Below the pieces are notes generated by a model, which was not told the origin of the DNA, did not search any database, and was given only the letters and a program-made list of their open reading frames with translations. Source: Avena insularis (taxonomy: Eukaryota; Streptophyta; Magnoliopsida; Poales; Poaceae). Taken from it: a stretch of DNA of 64,000 nt. Of this stretch, positions 1 through 10,222 are shown in pieces. The translations under genes were made by a program, and so were the position numbers. Where the stretch lies: assembly GCA_023614405.1 (NCBI GenBank), contig CM042694.1, forward strand, positions 477,869,392 to 477,933,391, written 5' to 3'. Each line of letters opens with the position of its first letter. The first letter of the stretch is position 1.

Positions 1-6
1 TTTCAG

Positions 7-1406
7 GTGACCACTAACCGCCGGAGCACTGAGTTTCAGCGTCTCCTAGACACTCACAAAATGCTGCTCGCAAAGCATAATGCACATCTCGCTGAGCACG
101 AGAAAAGGTGTAAGTTATCTTCTTCACATTTTTCTGTTTTCCTTCATCTTTTTATGCTGAACTAGCCCATCATTCGGTTTTCGCAGCTAGGGTGGAAGCT
201 GGGAATACCATAATGAGGAAGAAGCTTAAGCAGATCAAGGGTAAGTTACTTTTGCACGACCTTGCTCTGCTTTCTATCTCCTTTTCTCCTTGGCTCGGCA
301 AACATTCATACCTCGGCTTTGCCGGGTTAACAAACTATTTCAGTATCGCTGGAAGATAGTGTGCATGTGCCTGACATGATGCTGCATTTTCTCGAACAAG
401 CACGGCAGCATCTGGCCAAGCTCAAGAAGAAAGACGATGAGCTTGCGCTCCTTCGAACCAAGGATGATTAGATTGCCAAGCTAAAGGCAGAAATGAAGAA
501 TCTGAAAGCACAGCACCAATCCAATCTTGAAAAGGCTGGCCAGGACTATACCGAAGAGCGTGAGCGCCTCAATCTCCAAATTGCCAAGGACCGAGAACTT
601 ATCCAGGAGGCCGATGTCAAGCTTGAGTCGGCGAACACTGAACTTGTGCAACTCCGCAAAAGACGTGATAGTATGCCGGGGAATTGACGGGATCCACAGC
701 CATATTTTACGTAAGTTCCTTTCCCTTATCCGGCATATTTCTCGGGTTACTTCACATGTCTTTTCATTACACCTTCTCTTGTCTCGTTTTTAGGCAAATT
801 TCAGAGAACCTTGCCATTGCGAAGCGCCATTGTTGCTAATTTCCGCCGAGAGGTACTCCCGTTGCTCCTGATGGTGAAGAGATTCCCTATGACATGGAGG
901 ACCTGTTGGTCAGCCTGTCATCTCGCTTGGAAATCATCAAGAACTATGGCAAGGATCTCCTTGACGTTGCAGTCCGAATCTTCAACACGTTTTGGCCTGC
1001 GGAAGACACTCCGGAGGGGACCGCAGTTCTTACTAAAAAGTTGATGGAAATCGAGACACAGCTCGACCTTTGGAGGGTGTCCGCTGGGCGTCTGCATGGT
1101 GAGACCGTTCGCACCACGTACCATTAGTGCGAGAAGATCGACCTCAACCTCTTAGCGCGCATGCGCACCAGATCCAAATGGACCAGTGACCCGGAGTGGG
1201 TAGCTCGGCGCACGGCTTGCGCCCATAGCTTCATTGAATATGCTCCCATTCATGAATGGACTGAGGGACCGAGCTTCCTAGAAGCCGCCGGTGATGAAAA
1301 CGCTGAAAACGTTGAAGATGGCTCGGATGAGGACGAGGAGGGCGACGCCTCGGACATTGAAGACATCGAAGATGACACCGAACTTCCTCCTCCTGCTGCT
1401 CCTTAA
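7..1406 (+). pseudogene. 3' exons of the Tat1 antisense gene (coiled-coil and acidic-tail part)
   Basis: Four exons lie on the strand opposite to gag-pol: 7-109, 187-240, 344-710 and 794-1406. Each is flanked by an ag acceptor and, except the last, a gt donor of the gtaag type. They match exons 4 to 7 of the Tat2 gene (33550-34953, minus) in order; exons 4 and 5 also match in length (103 and 54 nt). Exon 6 encodes a charged heptad-like coiled coil. Exon 7 ends in an Asp/Glu tail and PPPAAP. Damage: an in-frame TAG at about 468 (GAG in Tat2), a 2-nt loss near 685, and a stop in exon 7 at about 1124. Upstream exons are outside the window. The function of the protein is unknown. Confidence 0.75.
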
Positions 1407-2103
1407 GTGAAAAAACTTTAAAGTTTATCAGATCCCCGGTATGCCGGGTGGAATTGTATCCAATACACATGTGATATTTTGCTACGAAGTTTTTATGCCG
1501 GATTAACTTGGGCGTAGTCCCCGAGTTTCATTTTCTTGTTCGTCCAATCTTCTGGCTCGGTTCGTGTCTACCTTGATTCGGTTTTACAACTCACGAATCC
1601 GAGCTTCAAAATTTGTCTTAACAATACTTGGAAACATTTAGGTTTAGCTCAAAATAATTCAGCATAATAATTTGAAAGTAAACACAAGGTTAGTCCGAAA
1701 AACCAATGTCGGCTCGATTAAGTTCTTTTCCTTAGTCGTTTTTCATGTGCTACGCAATTCCAAACCTGTTCTCTTGCTTGCCATGAAACCAATTCTTGTT
1801 GGACAGCAGCAAGCCGAAGAGTTGGGTTTTTGGTGCTCACACACTACTAATCCGAGTTAAGTAGAACAACTTACTCCAGCTGATGTATAAATAATAAAAA
1901 GACAACAAATATTATTAAGGCAGTCCCTGAGTTACTGCTCGAGGTGCCCACATCTCATTTATAGGCTCATTGCCGGCATACATACCGACATATGAGAGGA
2001 CTCGGATACATACATTTCTCTGCTAAGTGTAGAAAGGACGAAGTAGAGCTACATTTCATGGACGCTTAGATTCCTCGCCGGACCTGTCCGCCTTGTTCTT
2101 TTC
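1407..2103. other. non-coding spacer between the antisense gene and integrase in Tat1
   Basis: No coding sequence is supported here. It separates the convergent 3' ends of the antisense gene (plus) and pol (minus) and is homologous to 32856-33549 of Tat2. It carries agtccccgag at 1516-1525 and a one-mismatch copy at 1922-1931. These are reverse complements of the PPT core cggggact found beside the 3' LTR of Tat2. Confidence 0.6.
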
Positions 2104-3160
2104 CTATGGCTTTGCATTGATAAGATAATAAGAATCATTGTGCAATGCTTTGCTCACAATGAATGGCCCTTCCCATGGGGGGGACAATTTATGCATGCCA
2201 GCAGTACGTTGTACCAACCAGAGCACCAGATCGCCTTCTCGGAAAACTCGGGGGCTTACTTTCCGGCTATGATAGCATCAGAGATTTTGCTGATATATGG
2301 TGGATCTAGACAATGCCAATTCTCTCGCTTCTTCCAGCAGATCAACATCATTTTGCCGGGCTTCTTGCACTTCGGCTTCTGTGTATTGGGTGACCCTAGG
2401 CGAGTCATGCTCTATGTCGGCTGGTAATACAGCTTCTGCCCCATATACCAGAAAAAATTGCATATAGCCTATTGATCGATTCGGAGTTGTTCTTAAACTC
2501 CACAGTACCGCTGGTAGTTCTTCTATCCAGCACCCTGCTGATCTTTGTAGCGGCTCAATGAGATGGGGTTTTATCCCGGACAGTACTAATCCGTTGGATC
2601 TTTCCACTTGTCCGTTCGATGCGGGATGAGCTACTGAGGCAACGTCCAACCGGATCTTCTTATCCCGGCAGAATCGCGCAAATGCTCCTTCAGCAAAATT
2701 TGTGCCATTATCAGTTATGATACTGTGAGGATAACCGTATCTCAAGTTGATGTCTTTGAGAAATGTCACGGCCGTAGCTCCATCACACTTTCTTATTGGC
2801 TTCACTTCGATCCATTTTGTAAACTTATCCACCATGACCAAAATGTGAGTCATATTCCCCCTTGCTGGTTTGAACGGGCCAACCATATCCAAACACCATA
2901 CGTCAAATGGCCATGTGATTGGTATGGTATTGTGTTCCGACATAGGCATATGTGTCTTGGTAGCATACCTCTGACAACCATTGCATTTTCTCACCAGATC
3001 TTCTGCTTGTTCTAAGGCACTTGGCTAGTAGAATCCATGCCGGAAAGCTTTTGCCACCAAGGCTCGGGACGAGGCATGATGCCCGCACTCCCCTTGATGT
3101 ATATCTCGGAGGATGTCAAGCCCTTCTTCCGGGTCAACGCATCACTGGAGGACATTGGTC
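2104..3160 (-). pseudogene. integrase of Tat1
   Basis: Integrase inserts the cDNA into the genome. The zinc-binding end is seen as HH followed by CNGC near residues KCNGCQRY. The core shows the D, D, E triad in CLDMVGPF, TDNGTNF and NGQVERSNG. A C-terminal segment runs to a terminal tag at 2104-2106. A TAG at 3025-3027 falls between the HH and CC parts where integrases usually have Trp after GFY; Tat2 has the same stop. A second stop follows QQNL near 2278, and there is an indel in the g-run near 2178. It is inactive as it stands. The main open stretch is 2278-2994. Confidence 0.85.
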
Positions 3161-3372
3161 ACACTTCTTTTGTATAGCTCGGAATTGATGATTGTGTATG
3201 CCTTTGCTTTCCTCTGAGTTTGCCTGGATAGCACCTCCTCAGTGGGTAACGTTCCATCTTTCAGGAATTGAAATATAGGTAGTGCCCAAGCTGGTATTGC
3301 TCGCACATGGAACACATCCTCATCAATTTCCATCTGATCCACCGGCATAACTTCAATCGGATCACGCTGAGA

Positions 3373-3445
3373 AGTCCCCGGGTCCTGCGAGGCAGTCCCC
3401 GGGTTCCCTGAGGCAGTCCCCGGGTTTGCTAAGGCAGTCCCCGAG
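3373..3445 (-). repeat. four 21-bp repeats in the RNase H-integrase linker of Tat1
   Basis: The 10-mer agtccccggg/agtccccgag occurs at 3373, 3394, 3415 and 3436, exactly 21 bp apart. Read on the minus strand it gives cccggggact, so each repeat encodes a Pro-Gly-Thr unit and carries the PPT core octamer. Tat2 has three such copies at 31539-31588. Confidence 0.8.
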
Positions 3446-3492
3446 TTTCACGCACCACCTCCCATGTCAACGTCCATGGGCACAACTCCGTA

Positions 3493-4038
3493 TTATGTAT
3501 CCTCCGGGACGTAGATTGAGTCGGTTTCTGGGGACGGTCTGATAGATGGTTTTCTGAGGTGCTCTAATGCTACACCCGGTGGAATTGCTTGTTGGGTTGA
3601 TCCGAGCTTCGACAACATGTCGGCAGCCTCATTTTCCACCAAGGGTACATGACGAAATTCACATCCCTCAAAATAACTAGATATTTTCTGCACATGGAAT
3701 CTGTATAATGCCATGTTTGGATCAAGAGCGTCCCATAGCCCCGATACTTGCTGAATTACCAAATCTGATTCACCAAAGCATTGGATCCGACGTATCCCAA
3801 TTTCTTTTGCCACTTTGAGCCCATGCACAAGTGCTTCATATTCAGCGACATTGTTCGACTCTGCGAAGTGGATCTGTAGCACATACTTCAACTGGTCATT
3901 CTTCGGCGAAGTAAGCACTACTCCGGTGCCTAACCTGGTTTTTGTTTTTGACCCGTCAAAGTGCATCCTCCAGTAGTTCGGATCTGGTAGCGGTGGTTCA
4001 TATTGTACCTCGGCCCAGTCCACAAAAAAGTTGGCCAT
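3493..4038 (-). pseudogene. archaeal-type RNase H (second RNase H) of Tat1
   Basis: This domain lies downstream of RT and marks Tat elements; it removes RNA from RNA/DNA hybrids during cDNA synthesis. The acidic residues of the family appear in MHFDGS, AEYEAL and ENEAADML. At the third site this copy reads GESD where Tat2 reads GDSD, so a likely catalytic Asp is now Glu. The frame is otherwise open for 181 residues and ends after VPEDT. It belongs to the pol polyprotein and has no start of its own; the nearest Met is only the first one in the open stretch. Confidence 0.82.
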
Positions 4039-5418
4039 AGCCTAAGACTTGATTGCTTCTCTTCTATCATATTGCGGCGCATAGGGAGCTAGTTAAATTG
4101 CCCATTTTGCAATCCTACCACTTGCATCCTTGTTACTCATTATCTCGGATATGGGAGCTTCACATATTACCTTGATGGGATGCTCCTAAAAATAATGCTT
4201 CAACTTCTTAGCTGCCATATAGACACCATACGCCACCTTCTGATAGTGCGGATAATTTTGCTTTGATGCTGACAATACCTTGCTCAGATAATACACTAAC
4301 CTTTGCACCGACTTACCCTCTTCGTCGCGCTCTACCACAATCACTGCACTTACAACTCGGTTGGTTGCGGCTATATAGAGCAACATTGGCTCCTTTGATA
4401 GTGGAGAGGCTAACACTGGTGCAGTGGCTAACATTTGCTTTAATTGTATAAAGTCTTCATTGGCCTGCGGCGTCCATATGAACTTGTCCGACTTTTTCAT
4501 GAGTTGATAGAGAGGCAATGCCTTTTCTCCCAACCGACATTCAAACCGACTTAATGATGCCAGGCAACCAGTGAACTTTTGGACATTGTTAAGACACTTC
4601 GGCAGTTCCATTCGTTCAATGGCCCGGATCTTAGTTGGATTAACTCTGATACCTCGGCTGGATACGAGAAATCCGAGTAATTTTCCAGCCGGGACACCGA
4701 AGGTACATTTTTCCGGGTTAAGCTTCATCCGGAACCTTCTTAAGTTCGCGAATGCCTGCCTGATATCGTCAAGAAGCGTTTTGCTTTCCTTGGTCTTAAT
4801 AACCACATCATCCACATACACTTGTACATTTTGACCTATATGGTCGTGCAAACATTTCTGCATACATCTTTGGTACGTTGCCCCTGCATTACGTAAACCA
4901 AACGGCATGGTGCGATAGCAATAAGCCCCATACAGGGTGATAAATGCAGTCTTTATTTGATCATCCGGATTCATAGGTATCTGGTGGAAACCAGAATATG
5001 CATCAATGAATGACAACAGTTCCAATCCAGCAGTTGAGTCTATGACCTGATCTATCCTTCGCAGTGGAAATGGATCTTTTGGACATGCCTTGTTCAGGTT
5101 CATGTAATCAATACACATATGCCAAACCACTGCCACGTTCGGATTATCTTTCTTCTTCTCCACCAGCACCGGATTAGATAGCCAATCCGGGTAAAGTACT
5201 TCCATGATAAATCCTGCTGCTAGTAACCGAGCTATTTCATCTCCAATGACTTTTCTCCTATCCTCGGCGAAGCGGTGGAGAGGTTGCTTCACCAGCCTTG
5301 CTCCGGGTCTCACGTTCAAAGAGTGCTCGTCCAACTCCCTCGGAACACCTTGCAAGTCTTGTGTGGACCAAGCAAAAATATCCCGATTCTCACGGAGGAA
5401 GTTGACGAACTCGCTTTC
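4039..5418 (-). pseudogene. reverse transcriptase and degenerate gypsy RNase H of Tat1
   Basis: RT copies the element RNA into DNA. The frame is open from 5418 to 4186. It shows the finger-palm order with SFIDAYSGFHQIP, MPFGLRNAGATYQR and the catalytic YVDD in VQVYVDDVVIK. The following gypsy RNase H region reads LYIAATNRVVS, without the usual catalytic Asp, as expected in Tat elements where the second RNase H replaces it. A TAG at about 4186 (GAG in Tat2) ends the open stretch, and two more stops follow before 4039. It is joined upstream to the protease frame through the TAG at 5419-5421. Confidence 0.88.
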
Positions 5419-6975
5419 CTATTTATCATTCAACCCGGCACCAATTGTTACGGTGCACTCTGGGAACATATCATCAACATGCACTTTCTTGGTATCCTTT
5501 GTGGCTTGGAACGAAACGCTACCATGTGGATTACTCAACGCCGGCATATATTGCTGCGCGGACTGAGCCAGTGCCGCCACCTCCTGGATTTTTCTTTTCT
5601 CTTGCGCAATCACGAGTGACTCGGCTAGGTTAGACCCAGCCGACGCACACTCGATGGAACATCGGAAATCCCCAGCAATGGTAATCACTCTATTTGGCCC
5701 GGGCAACTTCATCTTTAGATAACTGATGTGGCAGCTTGCCATGAACTTGTTCAGTGCTGGTCTTCCGAGTAACGCGTGATACGCATTTTCCAAGTTCACC
5801 ACTTCAAACTCCAAATTTTCAGTTCGGCAGTTATCTCTCGTGCCGAACAATACGTCAACCCGGACCTTGCCTATTGGCTCACAAGAGATGCCTGGCACAA
5901 TGCCATGGAAAGTTGTCCTTGTAGCTTGGAGCATGTTCTCCAAGATACCCAACTTGCGCATTGTATCCGCATACATGATGTTAATGCTACTGCCATTGTT
6001 AATCAGTACCTTGGAGAACCTCACATTGATGTTAGGCCCAATGAATGTCGGATCCAGCACTAATGCATGCGAACCAGGACTCGACATAAGCTTGGGATGA
6101 TCTTTGATGTTCCAGGTAATTTCCTGGTCCGACCAAGGCATATACCTCGTCACTACTGGCATTACCGCATTGACCTCCATATGTCGGCGCTGCAAGCTCT
6201 TTCTATCGGTTTCCTCAGTGGTAAACACACAGTAACTCTGATGATGCTCCCTGTACTCATTCCTCCCCTCATTTCCGGGGTACCTTTGATCCGGCTGATG
6301 CTGGTTTTCTACTTGATGCACTACATCCCTTCTCTCATGGTTATCATACCTCAGCGGAGGGGGAGGCAACATTAGCTGTTGCGTGTTTGCTCCGGAGAGC
6401 AATTGCTGCCGGGGTAACTCCTGCCGAGGTTGATCATTCCGGGGTGCCTGAGCATTCCCCGAGCCACCTTGTTCTATCTTACGCATCCACTCACATTGCC
6501 TTGTTGTATGACCCGCTGGGTTGCTCGGATTTGGCGTGTGAAATTTACACGGCTGATCCAACATTGACTCATAAGTGTACCTCAGACGATCCTTCTTTTC
6601 TTGACACTGTTTCTTTTTCTCTGGCGTCCAAGTTTTCTTGCCATCATTTCTTGGTGTCCATTGTTGCCCTCCAGTTTTCTGACGTTGATTGCTCCCTACT
6701 TCGGGCTGATCTTGATTCACAGCTGCAACTTGTTGCGAACTGTACCGGTGATCTGGTCTGTCATCTCTTCTTTTACCTCTGTAATCATTCCTTCGGGATG
6801 ATCTGGCTCCATCTCTCTGGTAGTACTCCTCATTTGACTCGTTTGACACGAGCCTGGGTTGGGTCGGATCACCCAAAGCATACGAATCAGCAATCCGGAT
6901 GATTTCTGCCAAAGTGGTTGGCATTTTCATTTGCAACTTCACACGGCTACGCTTGCATACACGCACCCTGCGCAA
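5419..6975 (-). pseudogene. C-terminal Gag and aspartic protease of Tat1
   Basis: This open stretch of 518 codons holds the Gag tail and the protease that cuts the polyprotein. A CxxH...HxxxxC zinc-knuckle variant (CKFH ... GHTTRQC) lies near residue 145. The protease site reads LINNGSSINIM at about residue 330. Tat2 has LIDNGSS, so the catalytic Asp is Asn in this copy. The stretch ends at a TAG (5419-5421) in frame with RT, and Tat2 has a TAG at the same codon. It is probably one polyprotein with the RT. The listed first Met is not a real start, because Gag continues upstream in other frames. Confidence 0.82.
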
Positions 6976-8740
6976 ACCATGCTATGGCTCGACTCTATCA
7001 CACCCTCACGAGTTTCTCACGGTACACCACGGGTTAAAACTCGGTTTGTCTCGCTCGGTCTCGCTACACATAGCTAGGGTCTGTGGCCTATTTGGCCTCT
7101 GATACGTACTTGAGAAATTGCTGATAAACATTTCCTCAAAATCGATCTAGCAGTTAATACTTCTGGGCGGCAAATTGTTTAACCATACCCTTGCTAGCCC
7201 CTCCAACATCTGGGGTACGTATCTCACAGCCCATCTCAAGTTGCCTGTCGCAATTTTCACAGTTGTAGCATAGTTTATCAACCAATCCTCCGGCTTAGTA
7301 CTGTCGTCATACGTCTTTGTGCCTCTGGGTAACTGGAAGTTAGGTACCGGTGGCTCCTTCATGATCCGGGGTCCAAACACGCAGGACCTGGAGGACCCTG
7401 ACTTTCAATCTGCTCTGACCTATACAATCGATCCAGTTTCAACCTGGCATCATCAGGCATCAGATCCCTGCTTCCCAATCTCGACCCTATCACATGATAG
7501 TCCGGCATTGGGTATCCTGCATTCACCATTTCCGAATCTCCGTCGTTATACCGGTCTTGCTCTTGTGGTGCACCTCTCTATTGCATACCTGAGCCGACAC
7601 TTTGCTCTTGCCTTGGTATATTCCGCTGCTGCGGTTGTCCTGTCGAGTCGCGCTGTCCGGCATTGCCTTGCTCGTGGTTACCTCGGCCAACTTCACCTCG
7701 GCTCACGCTTCATCGATCATTGTTTCTCTGTACTTCTTTTGCTTTTCCTGCCCTTGTCGGGTCATACGGAATGATCTGTTTGTTTCTCCTGGCCGAGGTT
7801 ACTACCTCTTCTCTCCTAGGACCACCATGAGGAGACGATGCGGCTCTAGCGAATTTCTCCGGGTTACCCACCACCGAATGAACGATCTTGGAGGCCCCAG
7901 CTCTCTCCGGGTTAGCCCTGAGCAATTCCTCATTTTGCCTGTTCGCGATCCGAACCAACTCATTGACCCTATCTTGCTGTCTCTGACGGGATTCACCCGT
8001 TCCCTCTAATTCGGATGCAGCTGCATCCGCTGCTCTGAGGTTTTTTGCCGGGGTACTATACTTCGGCAGTCCACGGATAAATAGTTCTCTGACTCCTCAA
8101 TCCTAGTATCACCCTCTTTGTTCATTTCACTCATGAGATTTCTCCCCTTCACTTTTATAGCATCTACTTTATTTGCCTTTGCGTACTCACGCAGCGTCAT
8201 GTTCAACGACTGCTGAGCCATAGCTATCTTTTTTGCTCCCTCTCGAATTTTTTGCCTAGTTTCCTCTAGCTCGTCCTGTGCCTGAGCCGGATCTACCACT
8301 GCTGCTACCGAGTTTGCCAAGCTATCCATAGCTTCTCTCAGTACATTCTCAGGCCTCTCTAGTCGAGGACCTCTACCTTTCCTCGGTGCCTTAGGTGTTA
8401 CCTACGGATCTGGTGCCGGATCCTTGCTTACGCCCGTGCCTGGCGCAGTCATCATCACCTCAGCACGGTCCGGGGAGCGAGTGATACGCGCCCCGTGAAC
8501 CACGCTAAGGGGTGGCTCCCCTGCCTCGACGATGTGCCGTAGATGAACACACGACACATCGACAGCAACGTAGACTTTGTGCGCACCGAGCTTGACGAAG
8601 AGGCCGTTCTTGGCGGAAGTGCGGCGTGCGAAGCAGCCAGCGTTATCGACTCCAAAGCGCTGAACGAGCCCAGAGACGATGGGTTCGTCGGTGCGGATGA
8701 GGTTTCCCGTCCGGATCTTGACCCCTGTTAGCGCCGCTAG
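6976..8740 (-). pseudogene. N-terminal and central Gag of Tat1
   Basis: Gag builds the particle. Pieces in several frames match Tat2. The N-terminal part is 8740-8402. A coiled helical segment with MTLREYAKANKVDAIKVKG is at 8329-8006, and an Arg/Asn-rich segment at 7958-7710. The Retrotrans_gag core with VWLNNLPPRSIN is at 7380-7147. Breaks include a TAG after PDP near 8402 and a TAG after RSINC at 7147, where Tat2 has Trp, plus frame changes between segments. No usable start is clear. The in-LTR ATG frame that is open in Tat2 is stopped here by a TGA. Confidence 0.75.
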
Positions 8741-8757
8741 CCCCACGGTGGGCGCCA
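8741..8757 (-). other. primer-binding site of Tat1
   Basis: The minus strand reads tggcgcccaccgtgggg two bases inside the LTR end. This tggcgccc-type PBS is usual for Tat elements and is where a host tRNA primes minus-strand DNA. The exact tRNA was not determined. Confidence 0.8.
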
Positions 8758-8759
8758 AC

Positions 8760-9562
8760 TGTCATGGTGGTGTCATGGCAGATGCCATGGATAGGCTAAA
8801 GGTGGGGACTAATTGCACTAGGGGAATCCAGGGAGGGATAGTGTGGTGATTCCACACACAGAAGTTTCGTATTTGATTCACTTGCAAGGTTACAAGTGCT
8901 CCTCGAGCTGTATTGGAGAGAGGAGGAAGAAGGTACTCTCTTACTCTCACTGCTAGCTATCCCTCAGGAACCAAGTAGAAACTAGCCAATAGAGATCAAC
9001 CTAGTAAAACTCAACCCTTTCTACAAAGGCCCTAGCCCTCCTTATATAGGGGCGGCTAGGTCTCCAACTAGGGCATACGTGGAGGCATATTCCAGGGAAT
9101 ATGCCTCCTCCCAAAATAGTAAGCCGACCGGGTCGCTTTTCCCCCGCGTCATCCATGCAGAGGCTACGTGAGCCTCTGCGGCGCCTGCGTTAGCCGACAT
9201 CGGCGTCGTCACCTTTGTCAGCCACGCCTCGGTGGTCCTGCCCCTATCCGTTTCGCTCATGCTGTGCGTACCGGGGTTACTTTTGACCAGCGAGATGCCT
9301 TCCTTCTCCTAGAAGCTTGCTATGACCCGGATCATAGTTGATCCGGTCACACCTGTTCCTGCATACAAGTTAGATTCATCTATCCGACTTATGGCTTAAG
9401 TCGGATGAGACTCAGTTAGGTGGACATCCCCTGGTCCGGGTTACCCCGAGATTCGGCTTGCCTTGAGGTAACTCGGCCAGCATTCGCTTTGACCTTGCCG
9501 TACCTCGGCTAACTCGGCCTTTATACCCCGGCGTGACCCTACCCGGGGGTATCCCCCCAACA
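8760..9562 (-). repeat. 5' LTR of Tat1 (803 bp)
   Basis: On the minus strand it begins tgttggggggatac at 9562 and ends ...gacaccaccatgaca at 8760, with tg...ca ends. It matches the Tat2 LTRs (774 and 789 bp). A TATA box (tatataag on the minus strand, 9042-9049) marks the promoter. Confidence 0.88.
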
Positions 9563-10217
9563 ATGATCTTGATCATGAACGGATCTCACAAGATCTAAAC
9601 ATGAAAGCACAAAGGAGGAGAACCAGCCATCTAGCTACTACATGGATCCGTAGTCCAAGGATGAACTACTCACGCATCACACCGAAGGATTGCATGGTGA
9701 TGAAGAAGGCCTCCAGGGTGAATTCCCCTCTCCGGCAGTGGGGAAGAGCAGGATCCCTCCCGATCTAGGGATGGAGATGACGACGGCTATAGACTCTTTC
9801 GTTGATTTTTGATCGGGCACTTAGGGTTTTCGTCCCGAGGGAAATATATAGGCGGAAGGAGAGGCTGAGGGGGTGCCTGGGCTGGCCACACCACCCCCTG
9901 GCGCGGGCCAGGCCTAGCCGCGCGCCCAGGTGGTGTGGCCACCCTCTGGACCCTCTCCGTCTCGTATTCTGGCACTTGATGACTTCTGGAAAAATAGGCA
10001 CTTTGGCTTTTGTCCCGTCCAATTTCGAGAATATTCATTTTCTGACTTTCCTGGAACCAAAAATAGCAGAAAACAGGCAGCTGGCACTATGGCTTTTATT
10101 AATAGGTTAGTCCAAGAAATCATATAAAAAGTACTCCAAAGTTGGAAAAAAACACAAGAAAGTGGATAAAACCAAGCATGGAACATGAAAAATTATAGAT
10201 ACATTTGCAATCTATCA
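9563..10217 (-). repeat. Athila-type LTR fragment cut by Tat1
   Basis: This is homologous to the right part of the solo LTR at 17425-19012. It ends at 10217 with ...gcaatctatca, which is the tgata... start of the LTR on the minus strand. The left part is missing because Tat1 inserted here; it should lie beyond the left window edge. It sits inside the reading frame of the CACTA transposase gene. Confidence 0.82.
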
Positions 10218-10222
10218 ATGAT

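Larger units (their letters stand above)
1..9562 (-). mobile_element. Tat1: Ty3/gypsy Tat-lineage element, 3' end outside the window
   Basis: Read on the minus strand this is LTR (9562-8760), PBS, gag, protease, RT, a second RNase H, integrase, a spacer, then an antisense gene on the plus strand that runs off the left edge. The domain order and the extra archaeal-type RNase H between RT and integrase are typical of the Tat lineage. It is the same family as Tat2 at 25392-39652, which is complete and lies in inverted orientation. The right edge is ...ccccccaaca at 9562, followed by atgat as the expected 5-bp target duplication; its partner lies outside the window. Many stops and frameshifts make it non-functional. 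Confidence 0.88.
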
